A stretch of DNA of 64,000 nucleotides from Paenibacillus sp. 481 (GCF_021223605.1 NZ_CP075175.1:248001-312000); one strand, 5' to 3'. Positions 1 through 8,337 are shown, counted from the first letter of the stretch. The notes: generated from the sequence alone by a model not told the origin. A program made the numbers and translations.

Positions 1-1601
1 TCTATCGACAACACAACTTGAATCGTATAGAATCCCGGCTCCGCAATTAACCAACCATGATTACCAACGGATGCAAATATCGAATCGTAAAGAGATTCAC
101 CTGCCAGCAGAATTTTATGCTCTAGCTTCCTGCAATATTGCGCATGCGGGAGCAGCCTCTTGCCTTGCTCTCCCTCTCTTCTAACAACGACTGTCATCCC
201 GCTTAGGTCAGATAAGAGATCATTTTTGACCAACTGCGGCTGATCCGACGTATTCGTTAATTTTAGCTCGGCCACAACCGGCTCCATCCATTCATACAAA
301 GGCGTGTCGCGGTTAACTCTTACCTCTAAACGAAAAGCATCATGGTGAACCGCATTCAGTTGACCACCACTATGAGAACAACCAGCATCATAAGCACCAC
401 GAGCTCCATGATCGACAAACCAATCCGTATTCCCCATCTGAACGAATCGCTCAGGTGCATGCCTCATAAATAACAGCTCCTGATCGCTAAAGCGATACTC
501 GAAGCGATTGAAAAATGGCACCAACCCACCAACCTCCGCCTTGTACGGATAGTTCATAAAGCTTAACGCTGCTGGCTCTGATCGGAGCGGACCATCGGGT
601 GGTGCCCAAGGGCTGCCTAAGTGCTTTTGCCAAGAATGTGCCAAATTGAAAGAGTGCCCCATTTCATGGATCGCGCACCAAAAACGCATACGCTGCACCC
701 AAGCCGCAGGATTAGGACTGCCCGGAGGTGGCTCTGCAATAAAAGAGTTGTTAAACACCGCCGTACCTTGGCGTTGGTTCGCACCACTGCTATCAAACAT
801 AACCCCGCCAAGGGAACGCCCATACTCCCTGCTCTCGGAGGCTGCAAAAAAAGTCCACAACGACCAGTTAGGCTTGTCGCTGTAATGTGACCAATGCGCA
901 TGCATCGCATCGTTCAGTTCTTGAAAGGTCCATTTCGTATCCGCCCCAGCATCCTCCCGCGGAATCGTACTCCCTCCCTCTGATATGCTGACATCAAAGC
1001 CCGCTCGCTTGAATACATCCGAAATCGTTAAAGTCTCATTTGGCAAAGTTGCAGGTCGATTGTCCAGCGAGTGGGTGTGGAAGGTCGTTGCGGGTGTCGT
1101 GCCCTCTTCAGCATCAAATTCAAATTGGACGCGATGAAAATAAGGAGATTCAAATCGGTACGAGATCGTTCGATCCGACTGATTTCCTGCGAAAAATACC
1201 GCTGTTGCGGTTCCCTGATCAGGAAATGCGCTCGCTGCTGCTTCTATTTGCACATTTGTGTATGGGAATGTGGGGTTGCCGTAATTTTTGATAATGCCTG
1301 CCCATCGATTTGGTCCATCAGCCGACAGTTTCGCAATCCAGTGAACAGCCGCGTTAAAATTGGAAATCGTCGTCCCACTCGCCACCATTTGCGGATAGCG
1401 CCCGTCTACATCAAGGCGCAGCTCCTCGCGGACTTGCTGATCGCTCCATGTATACAACCCACTAAGGGATTGTATCGCGGGTTGTACCGCAGTTGCATTT
1501 AAGAGAGACTCTGTAAAATGGGTAGAATCCGCCTTACTCCCAAATAGACCATCCTCAATAGCATGACTATCTACTCTTGTTGTCGGCTTCTGATCACTCA
1601 T
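1..1601 (-). CDS. Metzincin-like zinc metalloprotease, partial (C-terminus beyond window)
   Basis: An uninterrupted reading frame runs from ATG 1601 to the window edge (533 codons) with no stop, so the C-terminus lies outside. ATG 1601 is preferred over ATG 1607 because GGGAGGG lies about nine bases upstream of it. Residues 312-322 read HEMGHSFNLAH, an extended zinc site HExxHxxNxxH: three His ligands plus the catalytic Glu, with Asn where metzincins usually carry Gly. A Met about 25 residues further on (SFMNYP) could be a Met-turn. I see no signal peptide, so export is uncertain. The remainder looks like a beta-rich domain, possibly binding carbohydrate or partner protein; I cannot name the family. 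It stands alone, with a long intergenic region upstream. Confidence 0.8.
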   Translation of the reverse strand, partial: MSDQKPTTRVDSHAIEDGLFGSKADSTHFTESLLNATAVQPAIQSLSGLYTWSDQQVREELRLDVDGRYPQMVASGTTISNFNAAVHWIAKLSADGPNRWAGIIKNYGNPTFPYTNVQIEAAASAFPDQGTATAVFFAGNQSDRTISYRFESPYFHRVQFEFDAEEGTTPATTFHTHSLDNRPATLPNETLTISDVFKRAGFDVSISEGGSTIPREDAGADTKWTFQELNDAMHAHWSHYSDKPNWSLWTFFAASESREYGRSLGGVMFDSSGANQRQGTAVFNNSFIAEPPPGSPNPAAWVQRMRFWCAIHEMGHSFNLAHSWQKHLGSPWAPPDGPLRSEPAALSFMNYPYKAEVGGLVPFFNRFEYRFSDQELLFMRHAPERFVQMGNTDWFVDHGARGAYDAGCSHSGGQLNAVHHDAFRLEVRVNRDTPLYEWMEPVVAELKLTNTSDQPQLVKNDLLSDLSGMTVVVRREGEQGKRLLPHAQYCRKLEHKILLAGESLYDSIFASVGNHGWLIAEPGFYTIQVVLSI

Positions 1602-1730
1602 GTTCATCACCCTCCCTATAAGTAGAATCATATCTCTACATACATCTATTTCAAAAGACTAGATTAATATACAAATTGATATGTTGAATCTGACCTAATC
1701 ACACATTTTCCAAGCAAAATAAACACAACA

Positions 1731-1777
1731 AAAAAGGTGTGTCTCAAAAAGTCTGAACAGACCATTTGAGACACACC
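1731..1777 (-). terminator. Rho-independent terminator for the GntR-ending operon
   Basis: A 13-bp stem GGTGTGTCTCAAA (1736-1748) pairs with 1765-1777, with a nested GTCT/AGAC stem inside. Read on the minus strand it is followed by a run of T, fitting the end of transcripts that leave the GntR gene. It is about 520 bp past that stop codon. Confidence 0.7.
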
Positions 1778-2039
1778 CTTGGCTCAAGCGTGCAACACAT
1801 TCAAAGCAGACTACATGGGGCTTTTTTTCATAATTCGTATGATGACCCTCATGTTAGAATCTCATCATTCATTTGATTGGGGTTCTCCCACATGAACGGG
1901 TGGCCAGAAGGAATTTGGAAATGCATGATATGTCTAGGCATGGTATTGGCATCTGGTCATCGCATCCCACTTTACTGTTGCTTGCACACAGATGCGTAAA
2001 TAGCAGCTCTTAATGGTTACCACAGAAGCTATTTGGCCC

Positions 2040-2200
2040 GATTTACACGGTTTCGATTTCTAACGGATGTCAGAGAACTTATTTGATGAACGGATTAGAA
2101 AATTCGGCCGTTTTCATTGCAATAAGCGCTGCCAGAACCGTTAATCTCCTAATCGTATCTCATCCGTAGAAATAACGGCAGTGGCGACCGTTAGAATCAA
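2040..2200. repeat. AACGG/CCGTT-rich intergenic repeat-like element
   Basis: AACGG or its complement CCGTT recurs at least six times in about 150 bp, in both orientations, separated by 15-40 bases and partly paired as inverted repeats (for example CCGTAGAAATAACGG). No coding potential is seen. Dispersed non-coding elements of this style occur in Paenibacillus genomes, but only one copy is visible here, so the repeat call is inference. Confidence 0.4.
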
Positions 2201-2295
2201 AAGTGAGACGTAATCATGTCCAACCATGTCCAACGCGACTTAACAGCATGAGTAGGTGTACAATTTCCTACCCTCCTACCACACATCCACAACAG

Positions 2296-3018
2296 CTATG
2301 CATCGTAATTAACCAGATACGGCTGCATTCCCGTGTTATAGTACCCTTCGCTATACTCGATCACCTTGCCAGATGCGTCGTAAGAATAGCGCGAGCGCTT
2401 CAACAACGGAGCTGCTTCCTTAAGTTGCAGCACCTTCTCCACATGAAGAGGTGCTACAGCAACCGCAAACTCATCGCGGAATTTTTCGAGGGAAATCCCG
2501 TGCTCTTCTAGTAGCTCATACAGAGACTGAAGCTGCATGTCCGAAATTTCCGACGTCACGATATCCCCCAGGCTAGCACTCAAATAGTGCGTGTAATGAA
2601 TATACGGTGCATCATCAAGGCGATACAGACGCTCTATACAGAGTACATCACCCCCGAATAAGCGATGCGGCTCTGTTCCCTCTTCGCTGCGCACAACTGC
2701 GACTTTCAGCAGCTGCTTTTGAATTTTGTGCCGTTCTTCCACTAACACTTCCGTAAAGCGTTTCCCTTTAGAAAGTTTGGAAATGGACGTATTTCGAATG
2801 ACTTTCGTCCCTTTACCACTTCGCTTTTCCAAATATCCTTCCTGAACAAGCTCGGTGATCGCATTTCGAACCGTTATTTTACTGACTTGAAATTCAGCTT
2901 CTAGTTGTGGCTCTGACGGGATATTCAACTCCAAGGGATATTCCCCGTGCAGGATGCGATCTTTTAATATTTTTTTAATTTGTAAATAGAGTGGACCTTT
3001 TTTCCGAGATACGTACAC
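2296..3018 (-). CDS. GntR/HutC-family transcriptional regulator
   Basis: A 240-residue one-component regulator. Residues 1-75 form a winged helix-turn-helix of GntR type (PSEPQLEAEFQVSKITVRNA, then a wing around KRSGKGT). Residues about 95-235 resemble a UTRA ligand domain, which in the HutC subfamily usually binds a sugar phosphate or related metabolite. The start is GTG 3018 with AAGGA just upstream. It is the last gene of the five-gene catabolic operon, 12 bases after the kinase stop, so it probably regulates the operon and itself. A candidate operator is the palindrome at 7094-7105. The inducer is unknown; a phosphorylated keto-deoxy acid or amino-sugar acid is plausible. Confidence 0.88.
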   Translation of the reverse strand: MYVSRKKGPLYLQIKKILKDRILHGEYPLELNIPSEPQLEAEFQVSKITVRNAITELVQEGYLEKRSGKGTKVIRNTSISKLSKGKRFTEVLVEERHKIQKQLLKVAVVRSEEGTEPHRLFGGDVLCIERLYRLDDAPYIHYTHYLSASLGDIVTSEISDMQLQSLYELLEEHGISLEKFRDEFAVAVAPLHVEKVLQLKEAAPLLKRSRYSYDASGKVIEYSEGYYNTGMQPYLVNYDA

Positions 3019-3030
3019 TTGAATCCTTCA

Positions 3031-4047
3031 CTACCTTTCTACATCCCCCACAGCCTCAGTCATCGCGCGTAAAATTTCACTTTCTGAGGACATCGGCGTA
3101 TCACCCACAATCGTATGCGCCAGCATTCCTGCTGCTGCGGCAAACTCGACTGTCTTCTCGACGGAGAAACCTTCCAGCTCACCATGTACGATACCACTCG
3201 TATAAGCATCTCCAGCCCCAATTCGATCATAGACCGAAAACGTGAGTGTTGATGAAAATGCGAATGCGCCTTGCTTAAACATAAAGCCGCGCAGCATATG
3301 CGTATTATCACTGTTAATCGAACGGTGCGTTCCCGCGATTACCGAGATCGAATATTTTTGCGCTACAGCTGGAATCAGCTCTACAAGCTGTTCGTGCCGC
3401 TCCTGCTTGTCTGTCTTCATACCGAGGACGAACATCGCGTCCTTCTCGTTCATCATCACAATATCGGCCAAGTGCAGCATGTCCTCATAATGCGCTCGCG
3501 CCTGCTCATAGCCGTCTTCACCCCACAGGGTCGGACGATAGTTGCAGTCGAAGACGACGGTGCCGCCTTGCTCTTTGACAGCGCGCGCAAAGGCTTTCAT
3601 ATGCCCCCGCACAGCGTCATTCATCGCCAACGTAATGCCGCAAAAATGAACGACATCGATGCTCCTCGCAATCGCAGTAAAATCATAGGCACCTTCTGGG
3701 GCCGTATTGAAGCTACTTTCCAATCGATTGGAATACGTCACCCGACTAGGTCGCGCCCCGAATCCGTTTTCTAAAAAGTACATGCCGACATACTTGCCAG
3801 CACGATTCATAAAAGAGCCAGCTACACCTAGCTTCTGCAAGTACGCTGCTGCCGCATCGCCAACCGCGTTGGCTGGCAAGGTGGACACAAGGTAGCCTGC
3901 ATGCCCATAGCGCGCAAGCGCCGCCGTAACATTTACCCCTGTGCCCGAGAAGGAGTACTTAAGGGTGTTCGCCTGCGACAATAGCTCATGCCCTGGCACT
4001 TGCAACCGCATCATAACCTCGCCAAATGCCGCGACCCGTTTAGCCAT
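3031..4047 (-). CDS. kdgK: PfkB-family sugar kinase, probable 2-keto-3-deoxygluconate kinase
   Basis: A 338-residue ribokinase-family protein. The N-terminal glycine-rich substrate region (FSGTGVNVTAALARYG, from about residue 33) and the C-terminal signature DRIGAGDAYTSG with presumed catalytic base Asp280 are both intact. Resemblance to 2-dehydro-3-deoxygluconate kinases, plus overlap of 8 bp with the upstream KDPG-type aldolase gene, points to ATP-dependent conversion of KDG to KDPG. The known Salmonella dga system receives its substrate already phosphorylated by a PTS and needs no such kinase, so its presence suggests an unphosphorylated substrate here. Other PfkB substrates cannot be excluded. 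Confidence 0.85.
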   Translation of the reverse strand: MAKRVAAFGEVMMRLQVPGHELLSQANTLKYSFSGTGVNVTAALARYGHAGYLVSTLPANAVGDAAAAYLQKLGVAGSFMNRAGKYVGMYFLENGFGARPSRVTYSNRLESSFNTAPEGAYDFTAIARSIDVVHFCGITLAMNDAVRGHMKAFARAVKEQGGTVVFDCNYRPTLWGEDGYEQARAHYEDMLHLADIVMMNEKDAMFVLGMKTDKQERHEQLVELIPAVAQKYSISVIAGTHRSINSDNTHMLRGFMFKQGAFAFSSTLTFSVYDRIGAGDAYTSGIVHGELEGFSVEKTVEFAAAAGMLAHTIVGDTPMSSESEILRAMTEAVGDVER

Positions 4048-4795
4048 GGCGGTCTACCAAGTTCTTCACGACCGCAAGCAGCTCACGTACGTCATCGACA
4101 TTCGTGTCGCCTGTTTCTTTGTCGATAATCGATGAATAGACGTGCGGAATAATTTGTGGCACTTTCGCTTCCAGCGCAATCCGAACAATCGGTTCAAAGT
4201 TCTCTTTATCAATGCCACCCGTCGGCTCTAAAGCAAACCCTGCTTCAGCACACGCTTGTGCGACAGCGCGAAGCTCGTCTTCACAGCTTAACCCATTCAT
4301 CGGGAAGTATTTCAACGCGTTACCGCCCATATCACGCACCATTGCAATCGCCGTTTTAACCGGCACGAAAGCAGGCTCATCCTGTGCTGCGCTTAACGGG
4401 CCCGTTGAAATATTCACATATCCAACGCGACCTGTCGGCGACACTAAGCTATTAATCCAGCTCTCTTTGCCACCAAGGTTAGCGCGTGTTGCACCTACCG
4501 CTGTAAACACTTGGTTAATGTGGCTGCCCGCGTAATGTTTCACAATCTCTGCAACAACAGCCGCTTGGCGATTGTCACCCGCGCCCAATCCGATCGATAC
4601 GGCATCCTCAATTTCCGCTCCGTATTGTTTCATTGCTGTAACCGCTTCTTCCACCGTTGCATAGTTTTTCGACAGCACGCCGACGAAGACATAGCCTTCT
4701 GCTGCTTCGAAAATCCCTTTTGCATTTTCAACACTATTAGCTAATACATTCAATGCGACACGATTTTTGTAAAAACGATTTGTTAGATTAGACAT
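4040..4795 (-). CDS. dgaF: DgaF-like 2-dehydro-3-deoxy-phosphogluconate aldolase
   Basis: A 251-residue protein resembling the DgaF/EF_0839 family, which splits 2-keto-3-deoxy-6-phosphogluconate into pyruvate and glyceraldehyde-3-phosphate. Lys162 in NALKYFPMNGL is the best candidate for the Schiff-base lysine of this TIM-barrel aldolase. The start ATG 4795 has a GGGGGAAA ribosome site formed from the tail of the preceding gene, one base away, so translation is probably coupled. The phosphorylated substrate would come from the downstream kinase, with which it overlaps by 8 bp. Confidence 0.85.
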   Translation of the reverse strand: MSNLTNRFYKNRVALNVLANSVENAKGIFEAAEGYVFVGVLSKNYATVEEAVTAMKQYGAEIEDAVSIGLGAGDNRQAAVVAEIVKHYAGSHINQVFTAVGATRANLGGKESWINSLVSPTGRVGYVNISTGPLSAAQDEPAFVPVKTAIAMVRDMGGNALKYFPMNGLSCEDELRAVAQACAEAGFALEPTGGIDKENFEPIVRIALEAKVPQIIPHVYSSIIDKETGDTNVDDVRELLAVVKNLVDRHG

Positions 4796-4796
4796 G

Positions 4797-5900
4797 TTAG
4801 TTTCCCCCTAGTAATGTACGAATTGTAGATGCAATAACCTGAATATCATCGCCTTGAAGCGGACGCGGATCGATATCGAAATAGCCTTGTCTAACCCCAT
4901 AATCACGTGTGTAAATCGCAATCTCACCTTCGCGCAGTCCATTATTCACTTCTGTCGCTGTTGTATGCGCTTGCTCTGGGTTAATTTGAATCCGCGCACG
5001 GAAGATTGCTCGGCCTGCTTCGTCTTGTACAATCGTCACCGTGACACCTGCTAGTTCATTCAACGGCATCAAAGTTTGGAGTGCCGCTTTTTCTTGCTCG
5101 CTGTTATCTTCTTTGACACCGTATTCATCCAGTGCTTGAAGAAGCCCAAAAGTCGTTTCCTTACCGACCTTCATACTACGGCCAATTCCGTGCAACTGTA
5201 CTTTGACCCACTCGATATACATGCGCTTGCCGCCAATAATACCTGATGTGGGTCCTTCTATCGCCTTTGACCCACTGTAAATCGCTAGATCCGAGTATTT
5301 CACATACTTCTGAATATCTTCCTCCGCCGCCGCATCCACGATCAGCGGAACGCCATTACGCTGCGCAATCTCCCATGCTTCTTCGACCGAAATCATGTTC
5401 TTTTGAACAGCATGGTGAGACTTCACATACAAAATAGCTGCCGTACATTCCGTGATCGCATCTTCAATATGCTCAGCACGACCTTCGTTGGCGTAGCCCA
5501 CCTCAACGACCTTGCCGCCGCCCAAATAAATCATCGTTTCAACAGGAGCACCATATTGAACGTTGTGGCCTTTGAGCATGATGATCTCGTTGCGGGAAAT
5601 ATGCTCTTGGTGGAGGCGCTCACTCTTGCGGCGGTTTCCTTTTGTCACGAGCGCCGCCACAGACAAGGCAATCCCGCTCGAAGCCGAATTGACGATAACG
5701 GCTGCTTCGGAGCCAAGTATACGCGCTACATAATCTCCTGCTTTATCGACTAAATCAGCTATCTCTACATAACGTTGACCACCTTGCTTCATGGCCTCCA
5801 TAACCGTATCCGTCGGTGCAGATACACCGAGAATACTCATTCGTCCACTAGCATTAATGACACGTTTAAGTCCATATTTAGCATTCCATGAGTTCGCCAT
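4797..5900 (-). CDS. dgaE: DgaE-like PLP-dependent D-glucosaminate(-6-phosphate) ammonia-lyase
   Basis: A 367-residue SelA-related PLP enzyme. Lys212 in YSGSKAIEGP is the expected PLP lysine and Asp189 in VDAAAEED the expected pyridine-N ligand. Members of this family (Salmonella DgaE, EF_0838) eliminate ammonia from D-glucosaminate-6-phosphate to give a 2-keto-3-deoxy acid. SelA proper is unlikely because the gene sits in a catabolic operon. The first 23 bases overlap the end of the amidohydrolase gene and the stop is one base before dgaF. Whether the substrate is phosphorylated is open, because a KDG kinase is encoded downstream. Confidence 0.85.
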   Translation of the reverse strand: MANSWNAKYGLKRVINASGRMSILGVSAPTDTVMEAMKQGGQRYVEIADLVDKAGDYVARILGSEAAVIVNSASSGIALSVAALVTKGNRRKSERLHQEHISRNEIIMLKGHNVQYGAPVETMIYLGGGKVVEVGYANEGRAEHIEDAITECTAAILYVKSHHAVQKNMISVEEAWEIAQRNGVPLIVDAAAEEDIQKYVKYSDLAIYSGSKAIEGPTSGIIGGKRMYIEWVKVQLHGIGRSMKVGKETTFGLLQALDEYGVKEDNSEQEKAALQTLMPLNELAGVTVTIVQDEAGRAIFRARIQINPEQAHTTATEVNNGLREGEIAIYTRDYGVRQGYFDIDPRPLQGDDIQVIASTIRTLLGGN

Positions 5901-6978
5901 TTACAACGACTCCCTTCGTTTGTATGCTGATGTCTGTGACTCGCTTATCCCCTTCAGAATCAACAAGTTCAAGGGGTTCACGATTAAGGGTAAAGAGGGT
6001 TAAATAAGCAGGGTCGCCTGCCTGTATACGCCCGAGTTCCGGCTTGCGAAGCCAGTCTGCCGCATTGGAGGTAACGGCTAGGATCACTTCCTCTAGCGAG
6101 TAGCCGAGATACAGAAACTTCGAGAGTACGTGCGCCATGTTGTACACAGGCCCGTTCAAGCGATTACCGCGATAGATGTCTGTACTAATCGTATGTAGAC
6201 CAATACCATGTCGCTTAGCCGCTTCCGCAGCCCGAAACGAGAAGCTTGCCGTCCCATGGCCGACATCCAAATGCACACCACGCTCGATAGCATCCTTGAG
6301 CACTTGCAGAGGCTTTCCAGTTGCATCAAAAAGATTGTTAGCCTTACCGTTCAAATAATGCGTAATGATATCTCTGTTGTCCATCAACGAAACGACTTCC
6401 TCAATCGACGGAGGGCCGGAACCGATGTGTACCATTAAGGGTAGATCCGCTGCTCTGGACAGCAGTTTTGCAATGAACAAAGGCTCAATGCCGTTGCCGC
6501 CGACAACACTTTTACTAATCCGCGCCTTTAAGCCAACTATCTTATCTCTATGTTGCTCCACCGCCTGTGCGACCCGATGCTTATCTATCCACTCTAGATT
6601 CGATAATTCATCGATTCGGTTCAGACCGATCCGCGAAATGTTCAAAAAGGCAAGCACATTCGTTCTCGCTTGTTCGCTGCTCGCAATCAACTCCGCGATC
6701 CGATCTGCGCCGCAGCTTCCTGCATCCACAATCGTCGTTACACCGTGCTTGATTCCGATTTCGTCGATTTCATCACCGTACGGCGCTAGTTTCGCAAAAG
6801 CATGCACATGTATATCAATCCATCCACTCGACACGTACATGCCTGAAAAATCGACTACTCTACGCCCACGTCCACTCCCAGACGCTGTCACTTCAGCAAT
6901 TTTTCCATTTTCAATCACGATATCGATTGCGTCTTCGTTCACGCGCTTCACATTGTGTAGGACATACCGATCATTCAT
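5878..6978 (-). CDS. Amidohydrolase/deacetylase-family metallohydrolase (EF_0837 type)
   Basis: A 366-residue TIM-barrel amidohydrolase. The metal site is recognisable: HVH at residues 57-59, a candidate carboxylated lysine at 151 or 156, His184, His207 and Asp267 (STDIYRGNR). This subfamily is habitually encoded next to DgaE- and DgaF-like genes, as here. A natural role would be removing an N-acyl group from an acylated amino-sugar acid to expose the amine for the ammonia-lyase; that is inference. It is the first gene of the operon, started by ATG 6978 behind a GAGAGGAGG ribosome site. A promoter and a 12-bp palindrome lie about 100 bp upstream. Confidence 0.83.
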   Translation of the reverse strand: MNDRYVLHNVKRVNEDAIDIVIENGKIAEVTASGSGRGRRVVDFSGMYVSSGWIDIHVHAFAKLAPYGDEIDEIGIKHGVTTIVDAGSCGADRIAELIASSEQARTNVLAFLNISRIGLNRIDELSNLEWIDKHRVAQAVEQHRDKIVGLKARISKSVVGGNGIEPLFIAKLLSRAADLPLMVHIGSGPPSIEEVVSLMDNRDIITHYLNGKANNLFDATGKPLQVLKDAIERGVHLDVGHGTASFSFRAAEAAKRHGIGLHTISTDIYRGNRLNGPVYNMAHVLSKFLYLGYSLEEVILAVTSNAADWLRKPELGRIQAGDPAYLTLFTLNREPLELVDSEGDKRVTDISIQTKGVVVNGELMEC

Positions 6979-7064
6979 TCGCTTCCTCCTCTCTCCATTT
7001 TCTTTGCATTTTTGATGCTTATTCGAGCTTTAGTTCCGCTCACTTTCGAAATGCTTACAACTGT

Positions 7065-7093
7065 AGAATAGCATACGAAATCTACTTAGTAAA
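7065..7093 (-). promoter_or_regulatory. Candidate SigA promoter of the amidohydrolase-dgaE-dgaF-kdgK-gntR operon
   Basis: On the minus strand TTTACT (7088-7093) and TATTCT (7065-7070) are spaced by 17 bp, with a TG one base before the -10 (extended -10). The distance to the first start codon is about 85 bases. Confidence 0.5.
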
Positions 7094-7105
7094 TATAACG
7101 TTATA
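7094..7105. promoter_or_regulatory. Palindromic operator candidate TATAACGTTATA
   Basis: A perfect 12-bp palindrome directly abutting the -35 hexamer of the operon promoter. The position fits a repressor site for the operon's own GntR protein; no second copy is visible near that gene. Confidence 0.45.
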
Positions 7106-7138
7106 ATGTTTAAATCGCGTTATGAAAAAGAAGCAAAG

Positions 7139-7171
7139 AAACAGACTCCTACTTTAAGCACAAGTCTGTTT
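7139..7171 (-). terminator. Terminator after the GNQA-motif protein gene
   Basis: AAACAGACT (7139-7147) pairs with AGTCTGTTT (7163-7171). A T-rich tail follows on the minus strand. The stem touches the stop codon of the gene at 7171-7407. Confidence 0.5.
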
Positions 7172-7407
7172 CATCCTTTTAAGCAGCTGTTATTTGATAG
7201 CTCCAATAAAACTCGTATACAATCCGCTGGTCCGCTATGCGAGATTAGGCGCGATAATGCTTGATTACCCAACGCACTCTGCAATTGCATAAGCATATGG
7301 GGCTCAAGGCTAGCTTTCACGCTAGACATATCCCTCATGTCATCGGAACGGTTCGTCACATATCCTTGATGTCTGTTCAAAATGGATCGAGGCAGGATAG
7401 GCATCAT
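7171..7407 (-). CDS. Small protein with LQxxxGNQAxxRL motif, function unknown
   Basis: A 78-residue protein with a very strong ribosome site (GGAGGAGATGA directly before ATG 7407), arguing that it is real. Residues about 40-54 read QLQSALGNQALSRLI. That pattern (LQ, GNQA, R, L) resembles the short motif found near the N-terminus of many DUF4157-type proteins and cargo associated with extracellular contractile injection systems. Here it stands almost alone, with no protease or toxin domain attached and no phage-tail-like genes nearby. The rest is hydrophilic, without signal peptide or membrane segment. It could be a remnant of a larger gene or a free-standing cargo or tag-like protein; no function is assigned. 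Confidence 0.65.
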   Translation of the reverse strand: MMPILPRSILNRHQGYVTNRSDDMRDMSSVKASLEPHMLMQLQSALGNQALSRLISHSGPADCIRVLLELSNNSCLKG

Positions 7408-7453
7408 TCATCTCCTCCGCTTTTTCCTACCTACATATCCAAACATACAAAAA

Positions 7454-7495
7454 TAGAAACAACATGATCGAAGTTCTTAGATCACGCTGTTTCTA
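7454..7495 (-). terminator. Terminator after the short-chain dehydrogenase gene
   Basis: TAGAAACAACATGATC (7454-7469) pairs imperfectly with 7480-7495; the minus strand continues with a run of T (TATTTTTG). Confidence 0.6.
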
Positions 7496-7557
7496 TGCTA
7501 ATTGTTCAGCTTGAATACCATTCTAGATGTACAAATATTTTCTGCACTCACTGTCCA

Positions 7558-8277
7558 TTATGCATTCGTATCCAGCATCGTAGGCATATGTATTTCTTTC
7601 ACACAAGACGCCTTTGAGAGGTTTATGACGCATTTTACTAGTGAAACGATATCCTGAAGGGGGATTTGTGTACCGCCATGAGCCGCTAACACTTTGTCCA
7701 CTCCTTCTTCATAAGGAATTTGGGTAGCAATTTCACCAGGGTTAATACACGTTACCCCTATTCCATCCTGCTTCACATGTTCCCGTAACGAATTGCAAAT
7801 CCCACGCAAGGCGAATTTTGAAGCGGCAAATGAGATTTGGGTATAATTACTGTTGTCAAGACCTGCTGTAGAGCCGATTAAGATGATCTTTCCGTTAGCT
7901 GATTGTTTAAGATTCGGCAACAGTTTTTGGATGCAAGTAATGGCCGATGTTACATTTACATGAACGATATTTGCAATTTCTTCTGGTGCATCTTCCTCAA
8001 AATTGTAGTCATCTGTAAATCCTCTGCTCTCCCATATCCCCACATTATAAATGAGTACATCCAAGGTAATGCCATTCAATGTATTCGCAATCTGCTTGCT
8101 TGCCTCAGATGACGATAAGTCAACTTCGATCCAATGTTTATGAACACCATTGTTGAGGTTCAAACTGTCCGGGCGACTTCTGGAAACGATCCATACGTGA
8201 TCACCCTGTTCTGGTAATCCTTTGACAAACGCTTCACCTAACCCTTTGCTTGCACCAAAAATAATAAAATTTTTCAT
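7558..8277 (-). CDS. Short-chain dehydrogenase/reductase-like protein with Tyr-to-Phe active site
   Basis: A 239-residue Rossmann-fold SDR. The cofactor loop GASKGLGEAF (residues 8-17) and an Arg in VSRSR suggest NADP(H) preference. Catalytic Ser136 (IGSTAG) and Lys154 are present. The residue at the canonical catalytic Tyr position of the YxxxK motif is Phe150 (SFAASKFALRG, codon TTT at 7828-7830), and NNAG appears as YNVG (77-80). Without the Tyr general acid the protein may be inactive, use another substrate, or act by binding NADP(H). It is transcribed alone, with a hairpin terminator after it and an inverted repeat in the upstream region shared with the aldo/keto reductase. Confidence 0.8.
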   Translation of the reverse strand: MKNFIIFGASKGLGEAFVKGLPEQGDHVWIVSRSRPDSLNLNNGVHKHWIEVDLSSSEASKQIANTLNGITLDVLIYNVGIWESRGFTDDYNFEEDAPEEIANIVHVNVTSAITCIQKLLPNLKQSANGKIILIGSTAGLDNSNYTQISFAASKFALRGICNSLREHVKQDGIGVTCINPGEIATQIPYEEGVDKVLAAHGGTQIPLQDIVSLVKCVINLSKASCVKEIHMPTMLDTNA

Positions 8278-8337
8278 GTCTACCTCCTTGGGATTTATTT
8301 CATTCCATAACCAAGATAGTAATCTAGTTTTTAAACT

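Larger units (their letters stand above)
1602..2295. other. 694-bp intergenic region without a supported gene
   Basis: It holds the promoter region of the metalloprotease, a strong hairpin (1731-1777) and an inverted-repeat-rich element (about 2040-2200). No reading frame here has a convincing ribosome binding site. A 10-bp direct repeat, CATGTCCAAC twice in a row, starts near 2216. Confidence 0.6.
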
